Shown: positions 23,301-38,400, numbered from the stretch's first letter. The stretch: DNA of 64,000 nucleotides from Lytechinus pictus (GCF_037042905.1 NC_087245.1:29514001-29578000), one strand, 5' to 3'. Notes: generated by a model from the sequence alone, not told the origin. Program-made: numbers and translations.

Positions 23301-26002
23301 CGAGTTGCCTTTAGCCACACAAAAATAATGACTATAAATCAGAATACTCCATAAGAGAAGAAACAGGTACCTGTCCAGGAGCACTGGCAGTTGACGGGAC
23401 ACTGGTCGTTGATGTTACCGCCATGGTCTTCATCCCTTGCTGGTGTTGCTGCTGCTGCTGTTGTGGTGGTTGTTGCTGGTTTTGGGAGGTGGGTTGGGGG
23501 ATTTGCTGCTGTGTTTGCTGCTGTGGAGTGGTGGTAGTGGTTGAGGTGGTTTGGTTTGGGTTGTTGCTGTTGTAGCTGATACTTGCAAGGCTTGGCAGGT
23601 TGATGGGAGTGGGGATGGAGGTGGGCATCGGTAGTCCAGGTCGGATTCCACCACCAGCCTGGTATTCAATCATAAAGGAATAGAGAGGATATTTGCATTT
23701 TTATTTGATCGATGTGTTCTTCAGGGCTTATATCAATCGAAGGCCATCAGAGGCCTCTGGTGCCCTTTTTATTAGCCTTAATGCCCCTCTCATTGGCCTT
23801 GGAGATATGTTGTACATTTTTGTATCTTCTTCCCCCACTTGTCCTGTAATATTAAATGTGCCCTACAGAAAAGTGGCCTTGCCCTGAATGTGTCAAATAG
23901 AATGGTGTTCCATGATTCTACATACATAATATAAACATACATACTAAACACAACAGTCCGAACAAACAGCCTGTGAGAAAAAGCATGTAGTGGAGATAAA
24001 TCAATCAGTGCTTACTCACCTGAGTTGTGGTCATGTTTCCAACTGGAGTACGCCGATTCCTCGCTGAGCTTGTCAAGTCCATGTTGGGTTGCATACTACC
24101 AAACATGTCAGGTCCCATACTGCTCTGTCCCATACCCTGTGACATGCTTCCTGGTGTCATGGTACCAGCACCGCTCATCTGCTGCTGATTCATCCCCGGA
24201 GGTACCATCCCCGGATTACTGGCGGTACCTTGGTTGGGGTTCATCTGACCATTGTTCCACCGCATGTTACCCGGCGTCCCCGCCCCCGGACCGGCAGAAA
24301 CCGGCATCTGTCCACTTCCACCAGGCATCTGACCTCCTTGCATGCTCCCCATACCGGAAGTCATCCCCATCGAGTTTGCCCGTTGTAGTTGCGGCTGTTG
24401 GAAGGGTTGACTGTACGGCTCAGGTTCCATGTTGCCCGGCGTCATCTGCTGCGGCATGCTCAGGCTACGGCTAAGCATGTGCTGCTTCATGCCCATGGCA
24501 CCCATGCCGTGTCCCTGGCTCAGGTTGGGGCGGGGAATGTTGGGGTTGATACCAGTCGGCCTCATGCCCCCCATACCGGGATGCTGGTTGGGGTTCATAC
24601 CCATGGATCCCTGGCCCGGGGGCATCATGTTACCCATACCTCCCATCCCTCCAAAGTCCTGGGGGTAGTTCTGCCCCCCTTGGTAGCCCATATGCTGGCT
24701 TTGAGGTGGCATCATCTGGCCGAATGAAGGTTGCCTGAAGTCTGCACCCGGTGCTCTGTGGGGATACTGCTGGGGGCCACCACCCATTTGATGCTGTCCC
24801 ATTCCTGGCCCTCCACCCATCGGGTGGTTCATCTGATTGGGGAACATCATCTTCTGTTTGGGTGGCTAGATATGGAGGGGGGAGGATAAAAATGGAATAA
24901 TCACTTTCATAAATCCAAGGTGAAACTGGTAATAACATAACTCATGTGGCACCCTTTAGGAAAAGATTAACATTCAATTTATACCACATAACCAAAAATG
25001 CGAGATGGCTGAAATTAACACTTAGGTCTGTTATATTGGTTTTCCAATTACAAACATAATCACAATATAATATAAGTGGTAACAATTTAAACAGAACATC
25101 AAGGCAATAACACTTCCCATAATAATGACAAATATAACTGTTTTAAATCACTTTGGATAGTTTGATAATTCAAATTATCCATAATTGACCTTTTTCAATA
25201 TATATTTCCACTGCTTATCTAAAACCCAGAGAACACATGCATGATAAAGTATAGACAGAACTTGCTACACAATTATAAAACTGAGATTGGAAAAAGGTCA
25301 CGGGAAAGAACGCAAAGGGAAAAAAATCAAAGGATGCAGTCTGTTACCTGTATGCTGACATTAGGTGGAACAATGTTGTTTGATGCAGAGAACTCATTGT
25401 AGCCTTGTGAATCCATCTGAACAAAATGAAAAAAGGTATAAATTAAATCTGATGGAAATACAAAAGGTCTTGAAGGAGAATTAATCATCAATTATTGCTT
25501 CCAAAACAATGTAAAGTATGTTTTGGTGAAAAGGGAGAGGGGGGTAGATCAAACAATATAAGAGGTACTTCCATGAAAAGTAGAAGAGGTAGATGTATGT
25601 TGCCCACCGGAAAACATTAAAAAAGAGAATTGCAAGTCTTAGAAAATGAAGGGGCCATTTTTTTTACATTATCACTACATTTTTTTAATATCCTTATCAA
25701 GGACAACATTTGTTGTACAAATTCGAACTTGATGCAATGTTCAAAAAAGGTAAAAAAGAAGGGAAAACAAAATTGAGAGAAAGAATGAATGCTCCTTTTT
25801 TCCGATAGAAGATATGTCCTTCAACTATTAAGCCCTTCACCCATTAACTAGACAGAATATGGCAGAAACTTTGCATCTCTCAATGCCAATTATAATCACT
25901 TTTTTGTTGGTGGTTGCAACTTTTCCCGCAACACCGACCTGTGGTCCCGAAAAGGTCTGTTGTTGAGATTGCTGGTGCAGCATCATAAGATTCTTCTGTT
26001 GT

Positions 26003-26034
<32 letters not shown>

Positions 26035-29000
26035 CTGTTGTTGTTGTTGTTGCAACATCCTTTGCTGCTGCTGCTGCTGCTGTGCTTGCTGTTGTTGAAG
26101 CATCTGTTGTTGCCTTTGTTGTTGCAAGTTCCACATCTGCATGAGGAGAGCAATGTAAAATAAAACGATTCAGAAACTTGACTCATCTGCAGATGCTTGA
26201 AGTTGCATACACACGGCTACACTCCCTATTCTACACAGACAGAAAATGTTTATGCGCACACTCGTATCATTTTAGCCATTTTATGATCTGAGCCACTGGA
26301 ACTATGCCTGGGATTATCATCTGGGGCCCGTTTCATGAAGAGTTACAACTGTTGTAACTTTGCCATTATGGCAACTACCATGGTAACCTTGATTTTGACT
26401 GGCTGCTGAGCCCTGTTGCCATGGTAGTTGCCATAATGGTAAAGTTACAACAGTTGTAACTCTTTATGAAACAGGCCCCTGATAACATATCAGAGCTCTT
26501 TCGTATTGTTTCTGTATTTGATTTTGCTCTCTGTTAAATCTTGCAATGGCTTTTGATAAAAGCAAGAAGAAGAAAAATTTGAGCAAGTCTTTAATGTTTT
26601 GCAACTCATTTCTCTTCAAATCCACACAGATGCTTTCTTCCTTGATAAGTATTCTCATGCACAGTTTTTTTTCTGATGGAGAGGAGTATATTTTACTAGT
26701 TGAGTTCCAATTACAAAACTGAAATTCATAGATTTAATCATTGATAAACATAATTTTCATTCATAATTTTGAAATGAAGCATTGATAATGGAATCTTTTC
26801 CAATATAGCTCATTAAATGTATCCACTGGGTTAAAACTTAAGTTTTGCCAGAATGAGCCATCACAGAACATAAACTTCCAAACATGAACTATATTTGATA
26901 TTACTCTAGGATTAATGTCAATAACATATTTCTACTATGCAATCTGTTCTCTCATGATTTTTGTTGTTGTAATATCTATGTGTAAAGGCATCACTAATGG
27001 ACCTTCAGCAAGAGGCCATTATGACTTCCAAATTACCATCTCTATCAAACTAACCTGTTGCTGTTGTGGCTGCTGGGGCTGCATCATCTGATGCTGCTTC
27101 TTGTTCTGCTTGAGCATCAGTGCAGCTCTTAATTGTCTTTGCCTGGATGGAAACATCCCAGGTCCTTGCATAGCACCACCTGGCCCACCCATGCCCTGCC
27201 CCATGGCATGCTGCTGCTGGCCTTGCTGCGGCGGCATTCCATACCCTTGCCCCATGTGCGGAATGTTTGTCGGTGTTGGGTACCTTGGTCCTTGACCCTG
27301 CGGCCCACCCATCATCATCCCTGGCATGTTCTGGCCAGGCATTCCCATTTGATGCTGCTGCTGTTGTTGCTGCTGTTGTGACATGCCCGGCTGTTGCTGC
27401 TGAGACTGATACCCTGGCATGCCCGGGTTGCTGCCACCCATCCCTGACTGGAAGTTCCCTTGTGGCATGCCTGGACGGGGTACACCTGGCTGAGTCAACA
27501 GATCTGTGATAGGTGACACCCTGGTATCCACGTTGCCTCCTGGAGTCTGACCTTGTGAACCTGGTGTTCCATGCCGATTTGGAAGCTGGGTAGGTCCCTG
27601 CTGCTGTTGCTGCGGTTGTTGTGGCATTCCTCCAGCTGAGTCTGTAGAGCCTGTACCTCCATTGTTCAGACCGAAGGCACTCTCTATCTCTGGCAGCGGA
27701 ATGTTGCTGCTCTTCAAGAACTGCTCAAACTGTTCAAGGAGCTTGACATCATCTTCGGACATGGGTTGCTCTGGTGTTGAATTCTGTGAGAAATATCAGC
27801 ATAAAATCAACACCATAGTAAAAATTAATGTAAAATCAAAATATTCATATAAAATCATTCATATAAGAGAATGTAGGTACATAAAAACAGAGCAGGAAAA
27901 CAATTCAAGAAACTCATACTTTTTTCACGGATGACAATCAGTGTAAAAAAGATATTGAAAATAATATACAATAATACATTTCTAAATCTTTACAAATCAC
28001 TAACTGCTTTATAATTAACAGCATCCATCATTGTTTCAGTTTCCTCTAATTGTTAAAAAGAGCTTAACTAGAAAAGACCTCCAAATACTACCAAGTGTGC
28101 ATGAGTACTTTCCATATTGAAATACATATAAAGAGATTCACTTACAGCTTGTTGCTGGGAATTTTGTGATTGCTGCTGCTGTTGTTGCTGTTGACCTCTC
28201 AACATCTGTTGCGCCGCCATGCTCTGAGCAGCTGTCATCCCACTATCTACTGGTGCAGTCTGGTTAGGAGGAGCCATCATGTTGTTCATTGACTTGGGCA
28301 CCTGAGATTGAGGGCCCCCAGATTGGTTGTTCCTTTGATTAGGTCTACCACCCTGACCAGGCATGCCACCCAGCATGCCCTGCTGCTGTTGACCAGTCAT
28401 CTGAGGGGGCATGCCAGAGCCACTCGATGACATCTGGTTGCTTTTGCCATCCTTGGTTTGGAACGGTGGTCCAGAGCCACCATGCAGATTGGGCTTCACT
28501 TGCAATTCATTTCCTGTGAGAGTGTCATTACCAGAGTTTTCTATTTCTCTCAAGAGATCATTCATGGCACTATGCTTGTTGGGGTCATTGTCTTCAAGGG
28601 TCTCAAAGGCTTGGATCAACTGCTTCATGATAGCATCAGGATCTTCCAAACCATCCCCAATATCGCCTCCAACACCGAGACCTAGGCCACCATCCTGTGA
28701 TGAGGGCATGTGGGGTTTGGTCGTCGTTACCGTCGGGCTTGTCGTGGAGTCCTGCGAACTCTTCCCTTCATCGTCGCCTTTCATGCCCTTCACAATGTTA
28801 TTCACAGAGGAATCATCATCCATAAGGAGCTGTTGTAATAACACATACTGCCCTTTCTTTTTCTTCTGTTGGTTGGTAGCATTACCACCATTACTGCCGT
28901 TTCCTCCATTACCACTACTGCTGGTACACTGTCCATTGTTGTTTGACTCTGGCTCTGCATCGCCTTTCTTCCATATCGTCGTTGTGGAAACCACTGTACT

Positions 29001-32000
29001 ACTTACAAACTCTGGCTGCTCTTTGGGCAAGAGTCCCGTGCCAAACATCACCTTCTTGTTTCCTTCCAACAACCCTCCAAGGATCTTTGGGGTCTTCTTA
29101 TTTTGTGAACCATCTTCATCGCCTTCTTGACCTTTGGGTTTCTGAACTGGCACCTTGACAGCCTTCTCCATCATGTTGCGTAGGGAATTGTTGTCCAGGA
29201 CTTCATCGTTCTCTGGGAAGCGCTTGACATTCTTCTGCGAGCCAGGAGTTGATGATCTGTTTTTGCTACTGTCAGGATCACCCTGGGTTTCTGTGAGGGG
29301 AATGGTTTGGTAAATAATGTGAGTATCTGTCCATTTTAATGTTAATATAAAATAAAATAGAATGAAATGAACCAACAAGCTGACTTCATAAGTATGTCTT
29401 AATACTCAGATATTGACCGAAGAAGAACTATTGTATCAACAGTTGATCTCTAAATTCAACATCTGACCACTATGATGAAGGACTTTCCACTCTTGATTCA
29501 GACACATCTAATAAAGCTCAATGGTCCCGTTTCATAAAGCTCTTTGTAAGTTATGCTATACATTGAACTATAACTATACATTAACCCTATCTTAACTGGG
29601 CTATTTCGGACCAGTATATACTGGGGGGGGGGGGGTCAATTTGACCCCTCCCCCCTCAGATCTTGGCTGCTGATTGCGCAATCGCCGCAAAAATTTGCAA
29701 ACTACAAGAGTGTATAGTGAAATTTTCAAATTTTTTTTTATTTTTATTTTTTATTAATTATGCAAATAAGCATATGAAATTTGCCATAAATTTGGTTTTT
29801 TGTGTATGTATTTGCCTTTAACTCAATTTATATAGCTAGTAGAATGCTAATTTTTGGTGGGAGTATCAATTATTACATTTCTAACAAATATCTACCAAAA
29901 AATAGCAAAAATATAATTAATTTCTTATGTATTTTATTGTTTTTTAAATTCTTATGTATTTCTTTGTATTTTCAAACCTTTGTTTTTTATTGTTTTTCCC
30001 GATAAACTTTGTCGAGGACCCTTTTGAGATCATATATAGCATAAAATAAATCCATTTAAACCAACAAAACTAAAAATAATCATACATTTATGATTTTTGG
30101 TCGAAAAACACAATTTGCATTGACTTTTTACATGGAATCACGTTTTTGAGCAATTTCTGGTCTGACATGCACTTACAAAACGTTGCGTAATTTTGGAACT
30201 GCGTACCCGGGCGTCGCAAATTTGGTCTCAAAAGATGCGCAAGACTTAAAAGTAAAAAGTCAGAGAGCGGCGCAGTCAAAAAAATTTGTGCGACGGCGTA
30301 GTGACAAAATTTGTTGAGGGGTGTCAATTTGACCCCCCCCCCCCAGTTTAATAAGGCTTAAGCTATAATCACAGCTCTGTGCGTGAACAAAATATGTTCT
30401 TAAGTGCATAGTAAAGTTCCGTATCATTTTTATTCCAATAAACTAAGTTGAAATATGATCTTGCAGATTAATATTCTTGTTGTTAGCAAGTATATATAAA
30501 TGCAAGTCTGTCAAAATTTGAAATTCAGTCCCAGTTTGGAACACAATCAAAACTCTATGATTTCTCCCTTAGACAAGAACATGTTCCAGACATGCATAAC
30601 TTACAAACAACGTGATGGCTCTTCCCCCCCCCCCTTACCCAGCAACTGCATGATCCATTGAAATAGACAATATCAAGTAAAATCATCATGACAGTCTCGT
30701 TTTCATCGGAACTCCCTTTTTCTGAGGGGAGGAGGTATAACTAAAAGCCGTTGCACATGATAAGGTAATGATTACATGTACATGGCACAACTTACCATCT
30801 TTTTCTTTGAGGAGATCTTGCAACAAGTTATCATCCTTGCTGTCTCCATCTTTTTCATTGGTATCAGGGCTTGGGTTCAAGCTTCCGGAATCATCCAGTC
30901 TGTTATTCCCTTGATTCCCTCTTGATGGCCCACTATTGTTCATCATCTTGTACATATTCCCTTGATTATTTTCTGGCAAGAACACGTCATCTGTATTATC
31001 CTGGTTGCCTCGAAGGCTCCCCGTGGTAGCAGTGGCTGCTGGTGGCATCTTGTTGCGTTTGGTCATGTCACCGGGACCGCCGTTGGTGCCGGGGGTGCCA
31101 GCACCTCCACCGCTACCACCACCTGCAACTCCGCGATTGAACATCATGTTGGGGTTTGTCCCCCCAGACATGCCTCGGTTATAGAGTGCATTGTCCCCCA
31201 TGACCGGGCCCATCCCAGACATTTGATTTGAGTTGTAATTCATGTTTCCACTGAGCATGCTTCCCGCAGTTCCTCCTGCCCCACCTTGTCCACCATTCAT
31301 GGCCATGTTGCCCCTTCCCATCATGTTTACACCAGGGTTCAGGACACCGCCATTACCAGCAACTCCGCCCACTCCTCCTCCTCCTCCTACACCTCCAGCT
31401 CCACAAACAGGTCCGGCTGGACCCCCACCACCAGCAACGACCCCAACGGCACCTCCACCACTGCCGTTCCACATGCCGGCCTGGGACTGCTGCTGCTGGT
31501 GTTGCTGTTGCTTTTGCTGCACTAAGTTTTTGAGTTGCATTATTTTCTGATGAGACATCCCTTGTCTCTGATTGGAAAACACTTTCAACAACTGCTCCGT
31601 CTTCATGTTCGACATGTTGTTCATATTTGTTGGGTGTGGTGCAGGGTTGACATTCGTTGAAGGTAATGAAGTCACTGGCGTGTTACGGTTCGGATCCATA
31701 TCTCTGTACACCAAAAAAGACGTAAGTAAAATGCATATCAGATGTGTCGTCTATCATCATCATCATCATTAAAATTATCATCAAAATCATTATCATCAAA
31801 ATCATTATCATCAAACTTATTATCAATATTGTTGTTATTATTATTATCATTACTATCATCATCATCATCATCATCTTGCATCTATTGAAGCTTTTAGGAA
31901 ACATCTCTTGGTTTCGACAGAAGAAAAATAGAAAGATCTTACGAAACCCCACAAGACCCTGGAACCAATCACAGAACTCACCTCATGACAGTGTGGACAC

Positions 32001-35000
32001 AGACGACATATTCCAGCTGACCGGAATGATGGTGTGTGGTGTAGAATGATGTCTGAATATTCACCCAGTTGTCTTTGGACAGCTGAAATTTGTACATGGG
32101 CATCAGGCTTTTACCTTTCTCCATAGCTTCAAAAAGAATAAAATAATGAAGGATTATCCATCAATTTACCTTACCTAACACTGTTTATGGATTGAGGAAA
32201 AGATGCAGTAGTGAGTTCACCACTTCCAATACACTGAATATTCCACCTATAACACACTTGATTGATTGTAAGTAAATCTGAGGTCCCTAAATCAATCTTT
32301 TAGTGATCACCTGATGTTCTTTTTTTTTAAGAAAAGACAATAATATTGATTAGTTTATGGCTGAATTTGATTGATCGATTACCAATATATCAATTACAAC
32401 TGATATTTCCAAAAATTACAAATAAGGGTGGAATATCAATATGAATGCTTTCCTGCTTGCCATTGAATTGAACTAAATATGAAGAAAGGGAGTCTAAGGT
32501 ATCCTTACGACTTGATTCCCAAAATTTGTCAACAGTTGAAAAAAAATGATGAAGTTAGAATTGCCAGAGTGAAAATATGATTTCACATCAAACATTCAAA
32601 GATTACTTGGAGGCATTTCATGAAAGGCCTTGTCTGATGTTTTATCTGACAGATACTATAGCAACAGTGTTCCTCAGCCAATCAAAATCATGGAAAGATG
32701 CCAGATCTCACCATCAGACCACAACAAATGTTGATGAAAATCTTTCCATGCCCTTTTCACCAAAGACTTGCTTTACAGTTTATTGACCTCACTCACTCAC
32801 CTTCATCGATACGGTTCTTGAGTTCCGTTCTTGAGCTTGCGTGGCAGTACTTGAAGATGGTCTGTTGCAGCATCTCCTCCTGCGAGAACGAAAGACCTTT
32901 GACCCTTGACAGGTCGACCGACTGTATCACATACTCCCGACTCAGCTTTGTGGTGAACTCCTCCATGGCGTCGGATATCGAGTTGTGCTCCTCCGGCAAC
33001 GCCCGCCTTGCGATGCAGAATAGGTGAACTGTACCCTCTTCAGAAACACCAAGTAAAAAGCAAAAGTCAAAGAAAAATCCATAAGCACCAAGTGAGCACC
33101 AATACATAAGAACACTAGTCTGCAGACACAGACGCTGATTGAAACTTTGATCAACAAGTGGATCTTCACACAAAGACTAGCACAATTACAACCTGTTTCA
33201 ATTTTAGAATGAGAGGGGACTTTTGTACACAATTGGCAGGGAGTTTTAGGGTATAGATATTCAGACCTTTTGTAAATGTATGGGACTACACTCAAATCAA
33301 CAGCTGAACAGTTTCAGCTGTTATCAGTAACAGGGAAATCAAAAAGCGAGTCTTTGCACTGGACCATTTTTTGTCATTACATTTTTCCTAAATATACCGA
33401 AAAAGAATTTCATTCTCTTAGCTCACGATGATTATTTTAATTTTTCCCTAAACTTTCAATCATCCTCAAAAGATGAAAACTGTTGACAACAAATCGAGGT
33501 CCAAACTTCGTTTCAAGCAATACCTGCATCACTATTTGAGGAGTTGCTCTCTTTGTTGATGGCCGGTTTCAAGATGGCAGTGCACATCATGGTATCGTAA
33601 CGCTCTGCCCCCAGCGATTCATCATTCTCCGGTTTCACCTGCATGCGGCACTTGAAAGAGCGATTACGGCCACACTGGGGAGCGTTGCCTGCATCCGGAG
33701 CCCAGATGCTTGAAGTTGCTGCAAGCAAAGACAAGAAAATTCACAAAAAGTTTCACAACAGTTCTAGAATTATGAGTAACATTTATGAATCACATATGAA
33801 ACACCCAAACCCCTGAAAAATATAGAAAGAAGGAAATAAAATGAGAATTAATAGTAATAATAATCAATATCAATTATTGTCTGAAATTCCTCATGTCCGA
33901 TGATTTAATATTTTGAGAGTATTTACGAATTACATATAAAACTATTGACTTAATACAAAAAAATATTATAACAAGTGGAATGCCTCTGGCCGTCTCACCT
34001 GCATCACGCGATTCAATATAGCAGCAGTGCTGATTTTGAAAACTACTATAACTCGCACAAGATGTTCAGTGATACTTGGTTACTCTTATTTCCACGTTTT
34101 ATGAACTAGACCAATACACTTATAGAGATATGATGGCAATTCAACAAATACCCCCAACGTGGTCAAAGTTCTTTGACCTTACATGACCTTTTACCTTGAT
34201 CATGTGACCTGAAACTCACACAGGATGTTCAGTGATACTTGATTACTATTATGTCCAAGTTTTATGAACTAGACCAACACACTTTCAAATTTATGGCTGT
34301 AATTCAACAAATACCCCAATTTGGCCAAAGTTCATTGACCCTAAATGACCTTTGACCTTGATCATGTGACCTGAAACTTGCACAGGATGTTCAGTAATAC
34401 TTGATTACTATTATGTCCAAGTTTCATGAATCAGATCCATAAACTTTCAAAGTTTTGATGGTAATTCAACAGATACCCCCAATTCGGCCAAAGTTCATTG
34501 ACCCTAAATGACCTTTGACCTTGGTCATGTGATGTGAAACTCATGCAGGATGTTCAGTGATACTTGATTAACCTTATGTATAAGTTTCATGAACTAGGTC
34601 CATATATTTTCTAAGTTATGATGACATTTCAAAAACTTAACCTTAGGTTAAGATTTTGATGTTGATTCCCCCAACATGGTCTAAGTTCATTGACCCTAAA
34701 TGACCTTTGACCTTGGTCATGTGACATGAAACTCAGGCAGGATGTTCAGTAATACTTGATTAACCTTATGGCCAAGTTTCATGAACTAGGTCCATATACT
34801 TTCTAAGTTATGCTGTCATTTCAAAAACTTAACCTCAGGTTAAGATTTGGTGTTGACGCCGCCGCCGCCGTCGCCGTCGGAAAAGCGGCGCCTATTAGTC
34901 TCACTCTGCTATGCAGGTGAGACAATAAAATGCTTTGCTGTCAGGAAAATCCTCTCATCCAGACATGAGCATTGTTTTATACCTGGTCACATTTACTCTT

Positions 35001-35417
35001 TGCATGGATGAAGCAAGATTACATGTGATGCAAAAAGAACAACAGGGACCCATGTCATAAAACTTGTTATAAAAACAAAGTTACAGTTATCGTTAAAAAC
35101 TACTGAAATCCTTCAATCTGACTGGCTGCTTACAGTTGTGCTCAAAAGTTAGTGAACCCCTTCACAAAATGCACTCCTTCATGCCGAGTGTTAAATGTGA
35201 ATAACATCATTAGTATGTTCTGTGAGCCCATAGAAACAAACTTGATTTAATGTAACATTTTATCACCTGAAATCACAATCAAATCTCTAAAACTTGGCAG
35301 AACTTGAAGACTCTAAAACACGTTCATTTTTTAATGGGGTTCACTAACTTTTGAGCACCACGGTAGGTTGATTTGGACACCTTTTTTTATTGGTGTTTAT
35401 ATATATATATATATATA

Positions 35418-35454
<37 letters not shown>

Positions 35455-38400
35455 AATGTTACTTGGGTAGTATCTGTGACGGAGTGTGTGCTCTAAAAAT
35501 CCACATTGTACTTTCCTACTATCTGGCCCTCTTTCATTGATACCTTTTTCTTTTTCATTTAACATGCTTGTCTCTTTCCACATACTGTACGTCATTCCAT
35601 TTAGTCAAGTATATCTTAATATTCAGCTTTCTTATGTAACGTAAATTATGTGTTAAGTCTTATGCATTGTAACTTGTGACTTGTACCTGTTCAATCAATA
35701 TATTATATACATGTATTATCACCCTGCCTATTGCCAGTGAAGGGGAGTTTGTCCCATCATCACTGGCAGAGGACCTGGGTTTATTGTACCTTCTCTATTT
35801 CATTATGAAATAAAGATGATTATATATATAATCGTTGGTATTATTATTTTCATCAAAGGATGCCCTACATAGCACCATGGGACTTAATCCAAATCCAGTT
35901 AGGATTAATGAAGAAGTAATGATCTAACCTGTACTGGTGGATGGGTGCAGGCACTTAGTAAAGGGATTATGGTCTCCAACATGAACATAGCTATAGATTG
36001 ACGTTCCTATTAGATCCTCCTGTACACAAGATAAAATAGAAAAGGAAGAAAAGAATGAAGAGAAAATGCATTTTATTTAATGAATGTGGAGCGTTGCGGC
36101 CAGTGATTTAGTCTCTGGACTTTGGTACAGAGGGGAATGGGTTCAGGTCCCAGGCATGGCATGGCTTCCTTTAGCAAGAAATTGATCCACTTTGAGCTGC
36201 ACTCAACCCAGGTGAGATAAATGGGTACCTGGTAGGGATCAATTCCTTCATATGCTAGTGCACCGAAAAAAATACCAGGCTAGTAAAACTCAGGATAATA
36301 TCATAAAATTCCTTCAGCACATAGAGCTGTTAATTCATAAAGTGATCATAGGCATTATACAAAAAAAATGATTATTAGTGTGGTTATTCATGAACAGAGG
36401 TATCATTAACATTTTTAATTCAAGTTCCAATAAATGATGAAACTGACAAAACAAGAAGCTGCAACATTTTGAATGTTGACGACATGAACTTATTCATACT
36501 TCTTCAAAAAATGACACTTCATTTTTCCTCATAAATGTAACTCTATATTTGCTCATTTTGCAAGGTGATGTCAGTGAGAGTGCCTGCATGAAGGTTTAGG
36601 GTTTCATGACCTGCCACTCATTTAACATGACACGGTATACACAAGCAGGCACTCAAGTCCACAGTTGATACAATTACTACATACTCCATGTACATGTAGA
36701 GTTGACAAGAAAAGGGTGTGTTTACCATATTGCACGAGATCGAGAGAGAGCATTATATTCAAAGAACTACATTAATGAATTATGGTAATAAAAGTCGAAA
36801 ATATAGTTGATAGTTTTTTTTTTTAATGGATGAAAAATTAGGTTAAACCGTATTGATTGAAAGAGATCACAATATTCAAAGAGAGCTACATGTACATGAA
36901 ATAAATGATAGAAATGTATTTGCTATTAAACTACATATATATAGTGACTTGTTTACATAGCTTATGTGTACAAAAAAAAATATCTTTATCATCATATCAT
37001 ATATTTCGATCTTTCTGTCTTGTGTATCCTTTCACACACAAAAAAAAACTGCAAAGTTGCAGTTCATTATTACAACTTCACATCATCACCCCCATTGCTT
37101 TTCAAACAAATAGGAGGACATTGGGGAAGATTTGCTTCATCATTTTTTAGTTGTATTTTAACCCAATGATTTCTGCAACAGTCCTGTGATATGAAAGATG
37201 AAATGCCATTTATAGCTTAACACTGCATTTTTTTAAAGTGTAAAAAAAGGGCCCATTTCATTAACAAATTCATGTAATGTATATGTACATGTAGGTCTAA
37301 AACATGTAGGCAATATGTGAATGTGTTACAGATCACATGTGGCGTTATTGTAAGTCTATTATAGTCTCCATCGGTGATCCTGAAAAACACTTTGAAAGTC
37401 ACACTTAACAGTAAAACAAGATACACAATGGCATGTTTCCCAACAATAGTTTAAAATGTCACTATCGTGTCAATATCATACAGAGATAAAACTCCATGTT
37501 GGATGTTATCTCCAGACATATACATGTAATCACAACCTTTATGAGATATCCCATGGCAGAAGTTTAAAGATAATGCGATATAATGCTATTAAAGGAGAAT
37601 TAAACCCTTGGAGCTAGAATAGCTTGTATAAAAATAGAAAAATCAAAGAAACACATCTATGATAGTGTGAACAAAAATTGGAATAAGAAAGTTAAGAGCA
37701 TTGGAATGTTGAGATTACTATTATGCTAGGAAGATTCTACCCCCCCCCCCCCCACTAATATTTGTAATATCATAGAAGTACAAATCTCACCTTTGTACAC
37801 AAACATATGCCCCAAAACCTCCAAAAAATTTGAGCTCATGCTTAACTCTTTGTCCATGACATATTTTATGAAACCTCTATTACAAGTCCTCCCATGAAAA
37901 AAAACCCCTGATCTATGGATAGACTTGACAAAAATGAAAATGTAAGTAAAATATGTAAAAAAGAGTACTTGGAGAATTTGTACATCTGTGACCTCTCACA
38001 TGTTTGTAACATATATGTACTGTACATGTACATGTAGCTAATGAATTGGAGGATGTTCACATCATTAGTGATCTTAACATTCTTATTAACTTTCTTATTA
38101 TTTGTTCAATTTTTCTAAACCTTCTACTGATTTGTTTCTTTGATTGTTCTCTTTTCATGCAAGCTAACTTGTTCCCATGGTGCCATTCTCCTTTAATTTA
38201 ATACGGATTAATGTATGCAGGGCACAAATATCATGCTCAAAGATGATTGTTAAGCAGCCATTGAAGTACTCGTCAATTGTAATTCACATGTTCACGTACA
38301 TGTACCTGCATGTTCAAAGGATCGAGTCAAAGGTGAATGAGATATCATTATCATTCAATCTCACTGCTATCCTAACTCACGCACTCAAACACGTTTTGGG

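Larger units (their letters stand above)
20365..24019 (-). other. NCOA introns 14-18 contents
   Basis: Short introns around the small 3' exons. The intron 22293-23370 holds an unusual GAAAGAY repeat block, listed separately. Other intron sequence is AT-rich and unremarkable, with a (T)n run near 20690-20707. Confidence 0.6.

Noticed and set aside
24025-24727. Several open frames on the plus strand
   Set aside because: Antisense shadows of the Met/Gly/Pro-rich NCOA exon 14.
28411-29130. 239-codon open frame on the plus strand
   Set aside because: It lies exactly antisense to NCOA exon 10, whose minus-strand frame has conserved LXXLL boxes and correct splice sites. Composition bias of the real exon keeps the other strand open.
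31695-31703. Alternative acceptor for NCOA exon 9 two bases downstream (GAG|ATATGG)
   Set aside because: It breaks phase with exon 8; the CAG|AGATATGG site restores Arg359 and the open frame.
31744-32049. Open frames rich in Ile or Met
   Set aside because: Produced by the (ATC/ATT)n microsatellite.
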